39,472 nt of DNA from Dysgonomonas sp. Marseille-P4677 (GTDB taxonomy: Bacteria; Bacteroidota; Bacteroidia; Bacteroidales; Dysgonomonadaceae): contig NZ_JAEPKU010000025.1 in the NCBI RefSeq assembly GCF_016652235.1, positions 1 through 39,472 of the forward strand, written 5' to 3'. Position numbers and translations under genes: made by a program. Shown piece by piece: positions 27,909-36,275 of the stretch (positions are counted from its first letter, which is position 1; every line of letters starts with the position of its first letter). The notes under the pieces are model-generated. The model was not told the DNA's origin. It saw only the letters and a program-made list of their open reading frames with translations, and made no database searches.

Positions 27909-29573
27909 TTACTGCGCTTGTTTTTGCAAGGCGAGTTTACTTTTATGATACCCATATCCGAAATATACTACAAGTCCTATAGCAAGCCAGATTGTAAACA
28001 TCACCCAATTTGACCAGCCTAACTCTGTCATGAGATATAAGTTAGTAAGAATTCCCATCACAGGAAGCAGAGAGAATTTATACTTAAATGCAGCGACAGA
28101 AATCCCCAACCATACTATCCAGAAGACAATCAACAAGGGCTTTTCCAGTATTACACTCCTATAATCGGTTTTACTAACGAACAAATATACAGCAACTGCA
28201 AGTAAAATAAAAATGATATACTGTCCATTTATATATGGAACCTTAAATTTTGCTTTTTTACTATCACCTTTGTGATCGAGAAATAATACTCCCGAACATA
28301 CCAATATGAAGGCAAAGAATGTACCTACACTAGTCAGGTCCACAACAAATTGCATATCGAGAAAGAGAGATGGCACACAAACAACTATACCTGCAATAAG
28401 GGTAGAAAAGGCCGGTGTTTTATACTTTGGATGAATTTTTCCAAATTTTGGCCACAATAAGCCATCCCTACTCATATTCATCCATATGCGAGGTTGTCCT
28501 ATCTGAAATACGAGAATCGCACTGGTAATTGCGATGATAGCTGTTGCAGATACCACCCCGGCTACAAAATCCATATCAACAACCTGAAAAACGTAGGCCA
28601 ACGGATCATCTACACCAAGCTGCTTGTAATCAACCATCCCCGTAAGCACGAGCGCTATAGCCACATATAGAATAGTACAAATACCGAGACAATAAAGCAT
28701 TGCTCGAGGCATATCCCGTTGAGGGTTTTTACTTTCTTCTGCTGTCGTAGAGATAGAGTCAAATCCTATAAATGCAAAAAATACAGCAGCAACCCCACCT
28801 AATACTCCTTGTATACCATTAGGTGCGAATGGCGACCAATTTTCGGGCTTTACAAAGAATGCTCCAACACCGATGACCAAAAGAATGATACCTATTTTGA
28901 GATAAACCAAAAGATTGTTTACCATTTTAGATTCTTTAATACCAAGAAAAACCAGAAATGTAAGAGCGATAACAACTAGTCCGGCAGGAGCGTTAATAAG
29001 CACCTTTAGCCCAAAAATTTCCGGAGCATTTTGATATGTTTGGGCGGCTTTCAACACATGATATGGCAAATCGGCATTCCCTTCTTGGATCAGATTATAG
29101 GCCTTACTTGCTGTTGAGTAACCTATTGCCAACCAATCAGGCCACATGATTCCAAAGCCATCTAGTAGAGTGGTAAAATATTCGGACCACGAAATAGCAA
29201 TAACCATATTAGATACTGCATATTCTAATATTAACGCCCAACCTATAATCCAAGCAAATATTTCGCCCAGCGAAACATAAGTATAGGTATATGCACTACC
29301 GCTAACAGAAATCATAGATGCAAACTGAGCATAACATAATGCGGTAAACACACAGGCTATAGCAACAAAGACAAAAAGTAAAGATACGGCAGGACCTCCG
29401 TGGAAGGAAGCTCGTCCAATAGTACTGAAGATGCCTGCTCCTATTATGGCCGCAATACCTAAAAGAGTTAAATCCTTAACTCCCAAGACTCTTTTCATAC
29501 CTGCTCCTATAGAATCGGTTTCACGAGAAATACTATCTAAGTTTTTTTTACGAAAAAAAGAATTTGGATTCAT
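27909..29573 (-). CDS. APC superfamily amino acid permease
   Basis: This 554-residue inner-membrane transporter has about 12-14 hydrophobic helices. The first carries the GIAAIIGAGIFSTIG motif of amino acid/cation symporters, and FFAFIGFDSISTTAEESKNPQRDMPRA is typical of the cationic amino acid transporter (CAT/YfnA) branch. The C-terminal extra helices also fit that branch. The substrate is not determined. It lies 6 nt after the acyltransferase gene and 21 nt before rlmB, so it is probably part of the same long transcript. Confidence 0.92.
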   Translation of the reverse strand: MNPNSFFRKKNLDSISRETDSIGAGMKRVLGVKDLTLLGIAAIIGAGIFSTIGRASFHGGPAVSLLFVFVAIACVFTALCYAQFASMISVSGSAYTYTYVSLGEIFAWIIGWALILEYAVSNMVIAISWSEYFTTLLDGFGIMWPDWLAIGYSTASKAYNLIQEGNADLPYHVLKAAQTYQNAPEIFGLKVLINAPAGLVVIALTFLVFLGIKESKMVNNLLVYLKIGIILLVIGVGAFFVKPENWSPFAPNGIQGVLGGVAAVFFAFIGFDSISTTAEESKNPQRDMPRAMLYCLGICTILYVAIALVLTGMVDYKQLGVDDPLAYVFQVVDMDFVAGVVSATAIIAITSAILVFQIGQPRIWMNMSRDGLLWPKFGKIHPKYKTPAFSTLIAGIVVCVPSLFLDMQFVVDLTSVGTFFAFILVCSGVLFLDHKGDSKKAKFKVPYINGQYIIFILLAVAVYLFVSKTDYRSVILEKPLLIVFWIVWLGISVAAFKYKFSLLPVMGILTNLYLMTELGWSNWVMFTIWLAIGLVVYFGYGYHKSKLALQKQAQ

Positions 29574-29579
29574 TAAATA

Positions 29580-30512
29580 TTATAAATCTATTGTATAAGT
29601 GTCATACACGATACCTCTGGCACCAAACCCCTCCTTTTGATGAATAAGATTTTCATTAAGATAGAGCCCGTTATTTTCAGTAGAAATACCGTAATCGAAA
29701 TATGTTTTGTGAGAATATGTATTTACAATGTGATCTATCACTAAATCTACAGCACCATGTTTTTTCCCGTCTTTGGTAGCAGCAATATACTGTACATGAA
29801 CAATATATTCCATTTCAAATATCAGACATCCGCTAACAGGTACATCATTTCTATCAAAAGCTAAGAATAAATGTATTTCATTCGGAAATTTTTCTTTCAG
29901 ATACGAAATTTCAGATAGAGAATGCACGGGTTGAGTACTATATTTTTCTTCCAAATTATTGGAAAGTATTTTCCAGAACAATGCTAAATCATTGGATTTT
30001 ATGACTGTAAGCCCATTATTTAGGGCTTTCTTTAAACCCCTCGTCCGACGTTTATCATATTTGATGCCATTCGAATAAAATATAGTTGAAGATATGCTTC
30101 GTGTAGAAAGAGAAGCTTTGTAGCGAAACAAAACATACAAATCTTCTTCGGAGGGTGCTTTGTGATAGATATGAGGAACAGCCTTATATATCATCTTTTT
30201 AATTCCCTGATTACGAAGTGTTACTGTAAGATGCTCAAATATTGTTAAAACATCTGTACTGGTAATTTCTTCACTCATTATTAAGCCCCCATAAGTGAGG
30301 CCTTGATGGCTATAAAAGATCTTTTCACTGATATGACCGGGCATAACCGCTATTAACTTATTCTTAGTATAGAAAAGAAAAGAATGATCAGGAAAACGAT
30401 GGGAATGATATTCCATAAAATCGCGGCAGAATAGAAATGTCCCATTCTTAGAACTCCGCACAAAGGCGTCCCATTTCTTTTTATATTCAGCTGTATAAAT
30501 TCTAATATCCAT
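29580..30512 (-). CDS. GNAT/FemAB-like acyltransferase
   Basis: This 310-residue protein resembles the FemAB-like branch of the GNAT fold, often found with surface-polysaccharide genes. It starts WDAFVRSSKNGTFLFCRDFMEYH, and a conserved-looking central part carries RTRGLKKALNNGLTVIKS. The C-terminal half has GCLIFEMEYIVHVQYIAATKDGKKHGAVDLVIDHIV, similar to the acceptor/CoA site region. The gene overlaps the tandem cupin gene by 11 nt, which suggests translational coupling and a joint role, possibly acylation of an amino sugar. The donor and acceptor are unknown. Confidence 0.72.
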   Translation of the reverse strand: MDIRIYTAEYKKKWDAFVRSSKNGTFLFCRDFMEYHSHRFPDHSFLFYTKNKLIAVMPGHISEKIFYSHQGLTYGGLIMSEEITSTDVLTIFEHLTVTLRNQGIKKMIYKAVPHIYHKAPSEEDLYVLFRYKASLSTRSISSTIFYSNGIKYDKRRTRGLKKALNNGLTVIKSNDLALFWKILSNNLEEKYSTQPVHSLSEISYLKEKFPNEIHLFLAFDRNDVPVSGCLIFEMEYIVHVQYIAATKDGKKHGAVDLVIDHIVNTYSHKTYFDYGISTENNGLYLNENLIHQKEGFGARGIVYDTYTIDL

Positions 30513-31377
30513 TTTGACGATATTTCTTAAAATCAGAATATGTATTTATATAATCTTCCGATTTATATTTTTCTGATGCTAAAGCTAAACATATGGCTCC
30601 TGAAGAATATTCTTTTTCTGTTGCCCATACTCCCGGAGGAATATACAATCCGATCATAGGATTATTAAGTAATACCGTTCTTTTATTTGTTCCATCATCC
30701 AATTCCACTTCGAAACTACCACTCGTTGCAATCAGAACCTCATGACAATATTTATGTGCATGCATACCTCTCTTTACCCCCGAAGGAATATCATAAATAT
30801 AAAATATTCGTTCTATAGCGAAAGGTATATTTTGATTGCTGTGAACAGGGGTAATATTTCCAGCTCTATTTTTAATAATCGGAAACTCTAAAAGAGTACA
30901 ATCGAAAACAGTATTGTATTGCGAGGCGGAATCTTCTTCTATACATTTCGAAGGCGGAAAAGTATTATACATGGCATCACTAAGCGACAATTTCTGAAAT
31001 ATCTTATAGTTACGTATATAATCTTCTTCATTATAGGCTTCGGATGCAATAACCAAGCATAAAGAATTTGTAGAAAAATTAGTTAAACTACGCCACATCA
31101 TATTTGGAATGTACAAACCCTTATATGAACGGTTCAGGGAATATGTCCTTTGCTCTTTTCCATCATCCAGCAATACATCGAAACTACCTGAGAGCGCTAT
31201 AATGACCTCGTGCTGTGACTTGAAAGCATGACTTCCTCTCGTTTGTCCCCCAGGAACATCATATATCCAATACACACGTGATATAGAGAATGGTACATGG
31301 CTATCTGCCTCAATAAAAGAGAGATTTCCCCGCCTGTCTATAACTTTGGGCAAATCAATAAGCCGCTCTCTTCTCAT
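30502..31377 (-). CDS. Tandem FdtA/WxcM-like sugar-nucleotide ketoisomerase-type cupin protein
   Basis: This 291-residue protein is built of two similar cupin halves (about 1-140 and 150-291). Each resembles dTDP-4-keto-6-deoxyglucose 3,4-ketoisomerase (FdtA) or the WxcM family, which make precursors of 3-amino-3,6-dideoxy sugars. The second half keeps the active-site RGMHAHK motif (His206, His208). The first half has RGSHAFK (His50, Phe52), losing one of the two histidines. The second half may be catalytic and the first structural or regulatory. The gene sits 12 nt after the EnvC-like gene and overlaps the acyltransferase gene. No sugar-nucleotide or glycosyltransferase genes are in the window. 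Confidence 0.8.
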   Translation of the reverse strand: MRRERLIDLPKVIDRRGNLSFIEADSHVPFSISRVYWIYDVPGGQTRGSHAFKSQHEVIIALSGSFDVLLDDGKEQRTYSLNRSYKGLYIPNMMWRSLTNFSTNSLCLVIASEAYNEEDYIRNYKIFQKLSLSDAMYNTFPPSKCIEEDSASQYNTVFDCTLLEFPIIKNRAGNITPVHSNQNIPFAIERIFYIYDIPSGVKRGMHAHKYCHEVLIATSGSFEVELDDGTNKRTVLLNNPMIGLYIPPGVWATEKEYSSGAICLALASEKYKSEDYINTYSDFKKYRQNGY

Positions 31378-31389
31378 AATTTAAAAGTT

Positions 31390-32661
31390 TTATCTGAGCC
31401 AAGGTTCAGGGTTTAGTTTATTTGTTCCCTGCCAAAGCTGAAAATGGATCTGTGAGAACCCTGTATCAGGATCGGTATATACTTTCCCCAACGATTGTCC
31501 TGTTTTCACCTTGTCACCTTGCCTGACATAAATGTTCTGTATATTCCCATAAAAAGTATAGTAATTGCCATGACGAATAATAATACAAGTATTATATCCC
31601 GGAATAGCTGCCACATAAGTAACTTCTCCATTAAAGACTGATTTAGCTTCGGCTCCAGACTGAGACTGAATATCCAACCCGCTGCTTGATGTAGTTACAA
31701 ACTTGCTATGCTGATGTGATCCAAATCGAGTTGTTATTGTATAATTTCCTGTTATAGGATATGGTAATTTACCTCTATTAGATGCAAAATTGTTAGATAA
31801 TACGACATTTTCTGAACTCACAGGCGCTGTAGTAGACGAAGGCTTTCTCACATCGGGTTTCGCTTTTGCCGCTTTATTTCCTTTTGCTGCTTCCGCACGC
31901 GCCTTTTCTTCTGCGATTCGTTTGGCCTCACGCTCTTGCCGTGCAACTTCTTCTGCTATTAATTTAGCGATTTGCCTATCAAGAGCCTCGGCTTGTTGTC
32001 GTTTTTGAGTGAGTATCTTCTGTAGTTCTTTTTGTTTTTTCTGAGCTTCTCCGACTTCTTGCTGATAATTAGTTTCCTCTTGCTTGAGATTTGCTTGTTC
32101 TGTAGTACGCTGTCCAAGCAGTACCACCTTCTCTGTTTTGGCTTTTAGTAAAGCTGTTTTTCGTTCTTTTAGTTTTGTACTCTGTTCTTTTATTTCACTT
32201 GCCTGTCCACTCCTCCAGTCGGAATAGTCTTTAAGATAACGTAGTCTCCGATACGATTCGGTCAAAGATTTTCCAGACAGCACAAATAACATTTTATTCT
32301 CGCTTTGTCTATTTGCCAGCATTCCATCAATGGCCTTAGCATAATTCTTTTGTTTATTTTTAAGTTCTGCTTCCAATACAACAATTTCAGCTTCTATCCG
32401 TTTTTGTTCCTCATCCAAACCTGTTATTTCCTGCCCTAACAGGTTCAATACTTTTTGACGGGAAAATATTTGATTCGAGATTAGCTGTATTCTAGCTAGT
32501 AAAGTATTTGTATTTTTTTTTGTGTCTCGCAACAACTTATCTGTATTTGATATTTCCTGCAATGCATTTTTTCTTTGCTGCTCAAGTTCTTTAATTTTAA
32601 GTGTTTGAGCAAAAGAAGATATACTTATAAATAATATGCATAGGAAAACCAGTATTCTCAT
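31390..32661 (-). CDS. EnvC-like murein hydrolase activator (degenerate LytM/M23 domain)
   Basis: This 423-residue periplasmic protein has a signal peptide ending SFAQ (about residue 19), long coiled coil (about 20-255) with an Ala/Lys/Glu-rich end, a low-complexity linker, and a C-terminal M23/LytM domain (about 310-423). Zinc ligands are altered: the usual HxGxD reads SSGLDI, and the HxH near the end reads QIHFQLW. It is therefore probably not a peptidase but an activator of amidases during septal wall splitting, as EnvC is. It overlaps the DUF4292 gene by 4 nt. Confidence 0.9.
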   Translation of the reverse strand: MRILVFLCILFISISSFAQTLKIKELEQQRKNALQEISNTDKLLRDTKKNTNTLLARIQLISNQIFSRQKVLNLLGQEITGLDEEQKRIEAEIVVLEAELKNKQKNYAKAIDGMLANRQSENKMLFVLSGKSLTESYRRLRYLKDYSDWRSGQASEIKEQSTKLKERKTALLKAKTEKVVLLGQRTTEQANLKQEETNYQQEVGEAQKKQKELQKILTQKRQQAEALDRQIAKLIAEEVARQEREAKRIAEEKARAEAAKGNKAAKAKPDVRKPSSTTAPVSSENVVLSNNFASNRGKLPYPITGNYTITTRFGSHQHSKFVTTSSSGLDIQSQSGAEAKSVFNGEVTYVAAIPGYNTCIIIRHGNYYTFYGNIQNIYVRQGDKVKTGQSLGKVYTDPDTGFSQIHFQLWQGTNKLNPEPWLR

Positions 32662-33503
32662 TTTCTCTTTATATATGTATTCATTAAATCCGAGATGTCT
32701 ACTTTTGTATATTTAGTAGAAATAGAATTATCTATATTAACACCTTTATCTATTTCCAGCTTATCATAATTGATATTTACATCCAAACGTTTCTTTTCTA
32801 TATCAATTTTGGCTTCCATTTTAGTAGGATATATAAAGCTATTATCCTTAACAAACTCATTATACGACCACTGTAAGGTAATATTCTGTTTGTCATTATA
32901 AATTAAAGTTGAAGCGATATGATTAGAAGCATCAACTGCAAAATTATATGATAAATTTCCTTTTCCTTTGGCCTTAAGTAGATAAACATTGTTAGCTGAC
33001 GAAATGTTGTATTTACTAAAATCTTTTTTTTCAACTTCTCGGTTTCCCGGAATAAACAGCTTATTGGTAAATAAAGACTGAAGATTATAAAAATTGAAAT
33101 CAAAATTAGAAATAACCTTTGAGTCACTAAATCGTTCAGCTACATATTGCTTCTTTAAACGATCTATTATTATAATACTATCAGGCGTAAATGTTATACG
33201 CATAGCCTCTCCTCCAAGAATAGGTATGCGAACCGAAGCTTGCAATATACTGTCTTTTATCATTTTGAATACAGCCGGAACTTTCTGAGAAGAACTACCC
33301 GCTTTGAATTCTATACTTCCTTTTGTTGATATCGTTTTATATTCAATCTCAGAAGATAGAGCATCCTCTAGTATCTGTATATGTGATTTCTTTTCAAGCG
33401 TACCTTCTGTTGCTATTGTTTTCTTCGATTTACAACTGCCCATGAAGAATAAAGCAGACATAATTAAAATAAATGCAACCGTCTTTCCTGTATATAGTCT
33501 CAT
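32658..33503 (-). CDS. DUF4292 lipoprotein
   Basis: This 281-residue lipoprotein has signal FFMGSC (Cys24). After it comes a beta-rich region with a shape like LolA/LppX lipid-binding folds (STKGSIEFKAGSSSQKVPA, then VFKMIKDSILQASVRIP and MRITFTPDSIIIIDRLKKQYV). I recognise it as the DUF4292 protein found between the TPR and EnvC-like genes in Bacteroidetes. Its start codon overlaps the TPR stop by one base and its end overlaps the EnvC-like start by 4 nt, so the three are translationally coupled. A lipid or lipoprotein handling role is inferred. Confidence 0.88.
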   Translation of the reverse strand: MRLYTGKTVAFILIMSALFFMGSCKSKKTIATEGTLEKKSHIQILEDALSSEIEYKTISTKGSIEFKAGSSSQKVPAVFKMIKDSILQASVRIPILGGEAMRITFTPDSIIIIDRLKKQYVAERFSDSKVISNFDFNFYNLQSLFTNKLFIPGNREVEKKDFSKYNISSANNVYLLKAKGKGNLSYNFAVDASNHIASTLIYNDKQNITLQWSYNEFVKDNSFIYPTKMEAKIDIEKKRLDVNINYDKLEIDKGVNIDNSISTKYTKVDISDLMNTYIKRK

Positions 33504-35257
33504 TATTTAGCAATATAAGTTTTTGTTTCTATCTTTTTATCGAGAGTTTTAGATTTGCTATCTCCTTTTTCTTTGGCCTTTATCCAATACTCCAATGCTT
33601 TTTCAGCATCGCCTGTTTTAAATAAAACATCACCATAGTGCTCAAACACCTCAGCACTAATATCCTGTTTTTTCTCTTCACTATATTTTATCGCATTCTC
33701 AATATATATCTTTGAGATAGTGTAAGCTCCTTGTTCAAACAAAACCCATCCATATGTATCCAAATAAGTAGGGTTAGATGGCTCGGCTTTAACTGTAATA
33801 CTACTCATCTTTTCAGCCTTATCAAGATTTTTTCTAGCCAAAGATAGATAATAGCTATAGTTATTAAGAATCCCCAAATTATTAGGGTCATAAGATAAAG
33901 CCTTTTCATAAGTGATAAATGCACTATCTGACTTTTGTAATTGGTGATATAAATCACCTATTTGTCCATAGAAATTAGCTAACAGACCAACATTGTTTTC
34001 ATCCACATACTCCACCCCCTTTAGCAAGGTATCCAAAGCATCATTATAATTTTCTTTAAGATATTCTGACACTCCTAGATAAAAATAAAATTGAGGTTGC
34101 TCTGGTATATATGAAATAGCTTCATTACATACTTTTATTGATAAATCCAGACTATCCGGGAATGTAGTACTAAGCATTTGCTCCCATCCGATGGGATTTG
34201 TAGGATTCGCTTCAGCAAAGAGTTGATATTGAAAACGGGCTTCATCTTTCTTATTCTGTATAGACAATAGATTTCCGTACATCAAGTTTAATTTGGGCTC
34301 TTGAGGGTGCTGTATCATGAGTGTATCAAAAAGAACATTTGCCGTTTGAGTATCTTTTTGAGTACGTTGCAATGTTCCCACATATTGAGCTAAAATAGAC
34401 AACTTGGTATCAATATCCATTTTAGGGCTTAATAACGCAATTTGAAGTTCTTGTTCCGCTGCTGCTTTATTTTTGGTTTGTTCATAATATTCTGCCATTG
34501 ATGAGATTAAATAAGGGTCATCCGGATCAATAGATTTAGCCTTACTATAAACCATAAATGCTTCGTTGGTTTTTCCCGTTTGCAAATATAAATCACCAAG
34601 CAGTATCTGATACTTTATTTCAGTAGGATACTTATCTATATATTTTTGAATCTCAGCAAAGGCCTTTTTTTCTTGATTCATTAAAGTATACAACTGGTAT
34701 TTTTGAAGGCTTATTTTTTCGTTCAGTCCTACTATTTGCTCTAGCTTATCGAGTGCAGAAATAGCGCCTTTTAAGTTTCCATCCAACCGATATGATTCAG
34801 ATAGATATACATACAATTCAGTATTATCTGGATTTTTTGAAACAAGTTTCTCAAATTGTTCTATGGCATCACTATATTGCTTAAATTCTAAACACATAGA
34901 AGCATACGCCATATTGTAGTAATAATTATCACCATCGTAATTTGCAGCCTTACGATAATGATCTAAAGCTTTATTTTTACTATCAACGGAATTAAAATAA
35001 TTTCCTAATTCATATAAAACATTTGCGTTTGTCGAATCTAGTGCAATACAATGCTTAAGATAATCGTATACATCATCATATTTATTTGCGGCTTTGGCAT
35101 TCATCGCTTCGTAAAAATAATAATCGAACTTGCGACCATTATCAAAAAGTGTATTATCTATTTGAGAAGATGTACTTTTTGATCCTTGAGCAAAGATTGA
35201 TGAAGTAGTTGCTAAAACAAGTGATATTATGCAAACAGTACGTATCTTTTTGTACAT
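33503..35257 (-). CDS. Periplasmic tetratricopeptide repeat protein
   Basis: This 584-residue protein has a signal peptide (to about residue 23, SIFAQ) and many consecutive TPR units through nearly the whole length. Examples are ANVLYELGNYFNSVDSKNKALDHYRKAANYD, DPYLISSMAEYYEQTKNKAAAEQELQ and LGILNNYSYYLSLARKNLDKAEKM. It is a scaffold for protein interactions in the periplasm or at the outer membrane. It lies 16 nt after dut and shares one base with the DUF4292 start. Its partner proteins are unknown. Confidence 0.9.
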   Translation of the reverse strand: MYKKIRTVCIISLVLATTSSIFAQGSKSTSSQIDNTLFDNGRKFDYYFYEAMNAKAANKYDDVYDYLKHCIALDSTNANVLYELGNYFNSVDSKNKALDHYRKAANYDGDNYYYNMAYASMCLEFKQYSDAIEQFEKLVSKNPDNTELYVYLSESYRLDGNLKGAISALDKLEQIVGLNEKISLQKYQLYTLMNQEKKAFAEIQKYIDKYPTEIKYQILLGDLYLQTGKTNEAFMVYSKAKSIDPDDPYLISSMAEYYEQTKNKAAAEQELQIALLSPKMDIDTKLSILAQYVGTLQRTQKDTQTANVLFDTLMIQHPQEPKLNLMYGNLLSIQNKKDEARFQYQLFAEANPTNPIGWEQMLSTTFPDSLDLSIKVCNEAISYIPEQPQFYFYLGVSEYLKENYNDALDTLLKGVEYVDENNVGLLANFYGQIGDLYHQLQKSDSAFITYEKALSYDPNNLGILNNYSYYLSLARKNLDKAEKMSSITVKAEPSNPTYLDTYGWVLFEQGAYTISKIYIENAIKYSEEKKQDISAEVFEHYGDVLFKTGDAEKALEYWIKAKEKGDSKSKTLDKKIETKTYIAK

Positions 35258-35273
35258 ATATTTCTTTTATTTA

Positions 35274-35705
35274 TTATTTTCCTGTATGACCAAAGCCACC
35301 GGCACCGCGTTCGGTTTCATCTATTGTTTCAACCTTAACCCAAGTCACTTGTTCATGCGACGCTATTACCATTTGGCAAATACGCTCACCATCATTTATA
35401 ACAAAATCTTCGTTAGACAGGTTAACTAAAATAACGCGAATTTCACCACGATAGTCTGCATCAATTGTTCCTGGAGAATTCAACACAGTCAACCCATGTT
35501 TGAATGCAAGTCCACTACGAGGCCGAATCTGAGCTTCATATCCTTGCGGTAACTCAATAAATAATCCGGTCGGGATAAGTGTACGCTCAAGAGGCTTTAA
35601 TGTCACCGACTCTGTAATATTTGCCCTAAGATCTACTCCGGCTGAATATGGTGTTGCATATTCAGGCAGTGGATGATGTGATTTATTTATAATTTTTACG
35701 TCCAT
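35274..35705 (-). CDS. dut: Deoxyuridine triphosphate nucleotidohydrolase (dUTPase)
   Basis: This 143-residue trimeric dUTPase converts dUTP to dUMP and pyrophosphate. The conserved motifs are present: [34 protein letters not shown] (which includes the uracil-binding Asp/Tyr region), ERICQMVI, and the C-terminal P-loop-like [11 protein letters not shown]. It is the first gene of a minus-strand run of tightly spaced genes and lies back-to-back with the tRNA-Val gene. Confidence 0.96.
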   Translation of the reverse strand: MDVKIINKSHHPLPEYATPYSAGVDLRANITESVTLKPLERTLIPTGLFIELPQGYEAQIRPRSGLAFKHGLTVLNSPGTIDADYRGEIRVILVNLSNEDFVINDGERICQMVIASHEQVTWVKVETIDETERGAGGFGHTGK

Positions 35706-35843
35706 ATACGAAATCCGATTTGTTATTGCTGCGAAATTAGTTAAATCTTTGCAATCTATTCTTCTAATTGATGAAAATTAAGATTTTAAAATATTTTGAG
35801 CCACTTTGAAATAAAATAATTTTCAAAAAAACGTTTCAAATAT

Positions 35844-35873
35844 TTTGTAGTATTAAAAAAAGCTATATCTTTG
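35844..35873 (+). promoter_or_regulatory. Promoter of the tRNA-Val gene
   Basis: TTTG (35844-35847) and TATCTTTG (35866-35873) fit the Bacteroidetes -33/-7 pattern, with an exact -7 box and an 18-nt spacer, one base short of the usual range. The -7 box is 38 nt upstream of the tRNA. Confidence 0.65.
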
Positions 35874-35911
35874 CATCGCATTTGAGAGAAAATGCAACCC
35901 TAAAATAAAAG

Positions 35912-35989
35912 GGGCGTTTAGCTCAGCTGGTTCAGAGCATCTGCCTTACAAGCAGAGGGTCGGCGGTTCGAATCCGTCAACGCCCACCA
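35912..35989 (+). tRNA. tRNA-Val, anticodon UAC
   Basis: The cloverleaf is complete. The acceptor stem GGGCGTT (35912-35918) pairs with AACGCCC (35979-35985). The D arm is GCTC/GAGC. The anticodon stem TCTGC/GCAGA encloses loop CTTACAA with anticodon TAC at 35947-35949. The T arm GGCGG/CCGTC has a TTCGAAT loop. CCA is encoded at the 3' end. It reads GUA valine codons. An integrase gene lies directly downstream, so the 3' end may double as an attachment site. Confidence 0.97.
35961..35989 (+). other. Candidate attachment site (attL) at the 3' end of tRNA-Val
   Basis: Integrative elements often recombine into the T arm and acceptor end of tRNA genes and place their integrase gene next to the site. 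Here a tyrosine recombinase gene begins 287 nt after the tRNA and points away from it. The direct repeat that would mark the other end is not in the window, so the site is inferred from layout only. Confidence 0.4.
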
Positions 35990-36033
35990 AACGGCAAAAA
36001 GGTCAAAAGCCACAAAATGCCAAACAAAGACAT

Positions 36034-36073
36034 AAAGTCTGTTAGTCAGTAGATTAGCAGACTTTTTTCTTTT
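36034..36073 (+). terminator. Intrinsic terminator after tRNA-Val
   Basis: The arms AAAGTCTGTTA (36034-36044) and TAGCAGACTTT (36055-36065) form an 11-bp stem with one wobble, followed by further T residues. It ends the tRNA transcript and separates it from the integrase gene. Confidence 0.8.
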
Positions 36074-36158
36074 TCACCGAAGCCAAGAAAAGACACTAAA
36101 AGACAGCAGTAAAGTGAAAAATAAGTGAACAGAAATTTCAACTTCGTTTTGTTCACTT
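36071..36158. repeat. Cluster of GTGAA-type repeats between the tRNA and the integrase gene
   Basis: Related short sequences occur as TTTTCAC (36071-36077, inverted), AAGTGAAAA (36112-36120), AAGTGAACA (36123-36131) and TGTTCACTT (36150-36158, inverted). The last two form a 9-bp inverted repeat. The position between a presumed attL and the integrase gene is where arm-type integrase binding sites are expected. A role as a hairpin or repressor site is also possible. Confidence 0.4.
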
Positions 36159-36275
36159 TCCGTTAATTTATTCGCTGGTTTTAAGAGACTTACAATGACC
36201 TAACTTGGCTTTATTCGGGGTGCTAAAACTCTAAGCGATAGTCAATAATTTTGTCGAATCGTAAAATTTTGAGTT

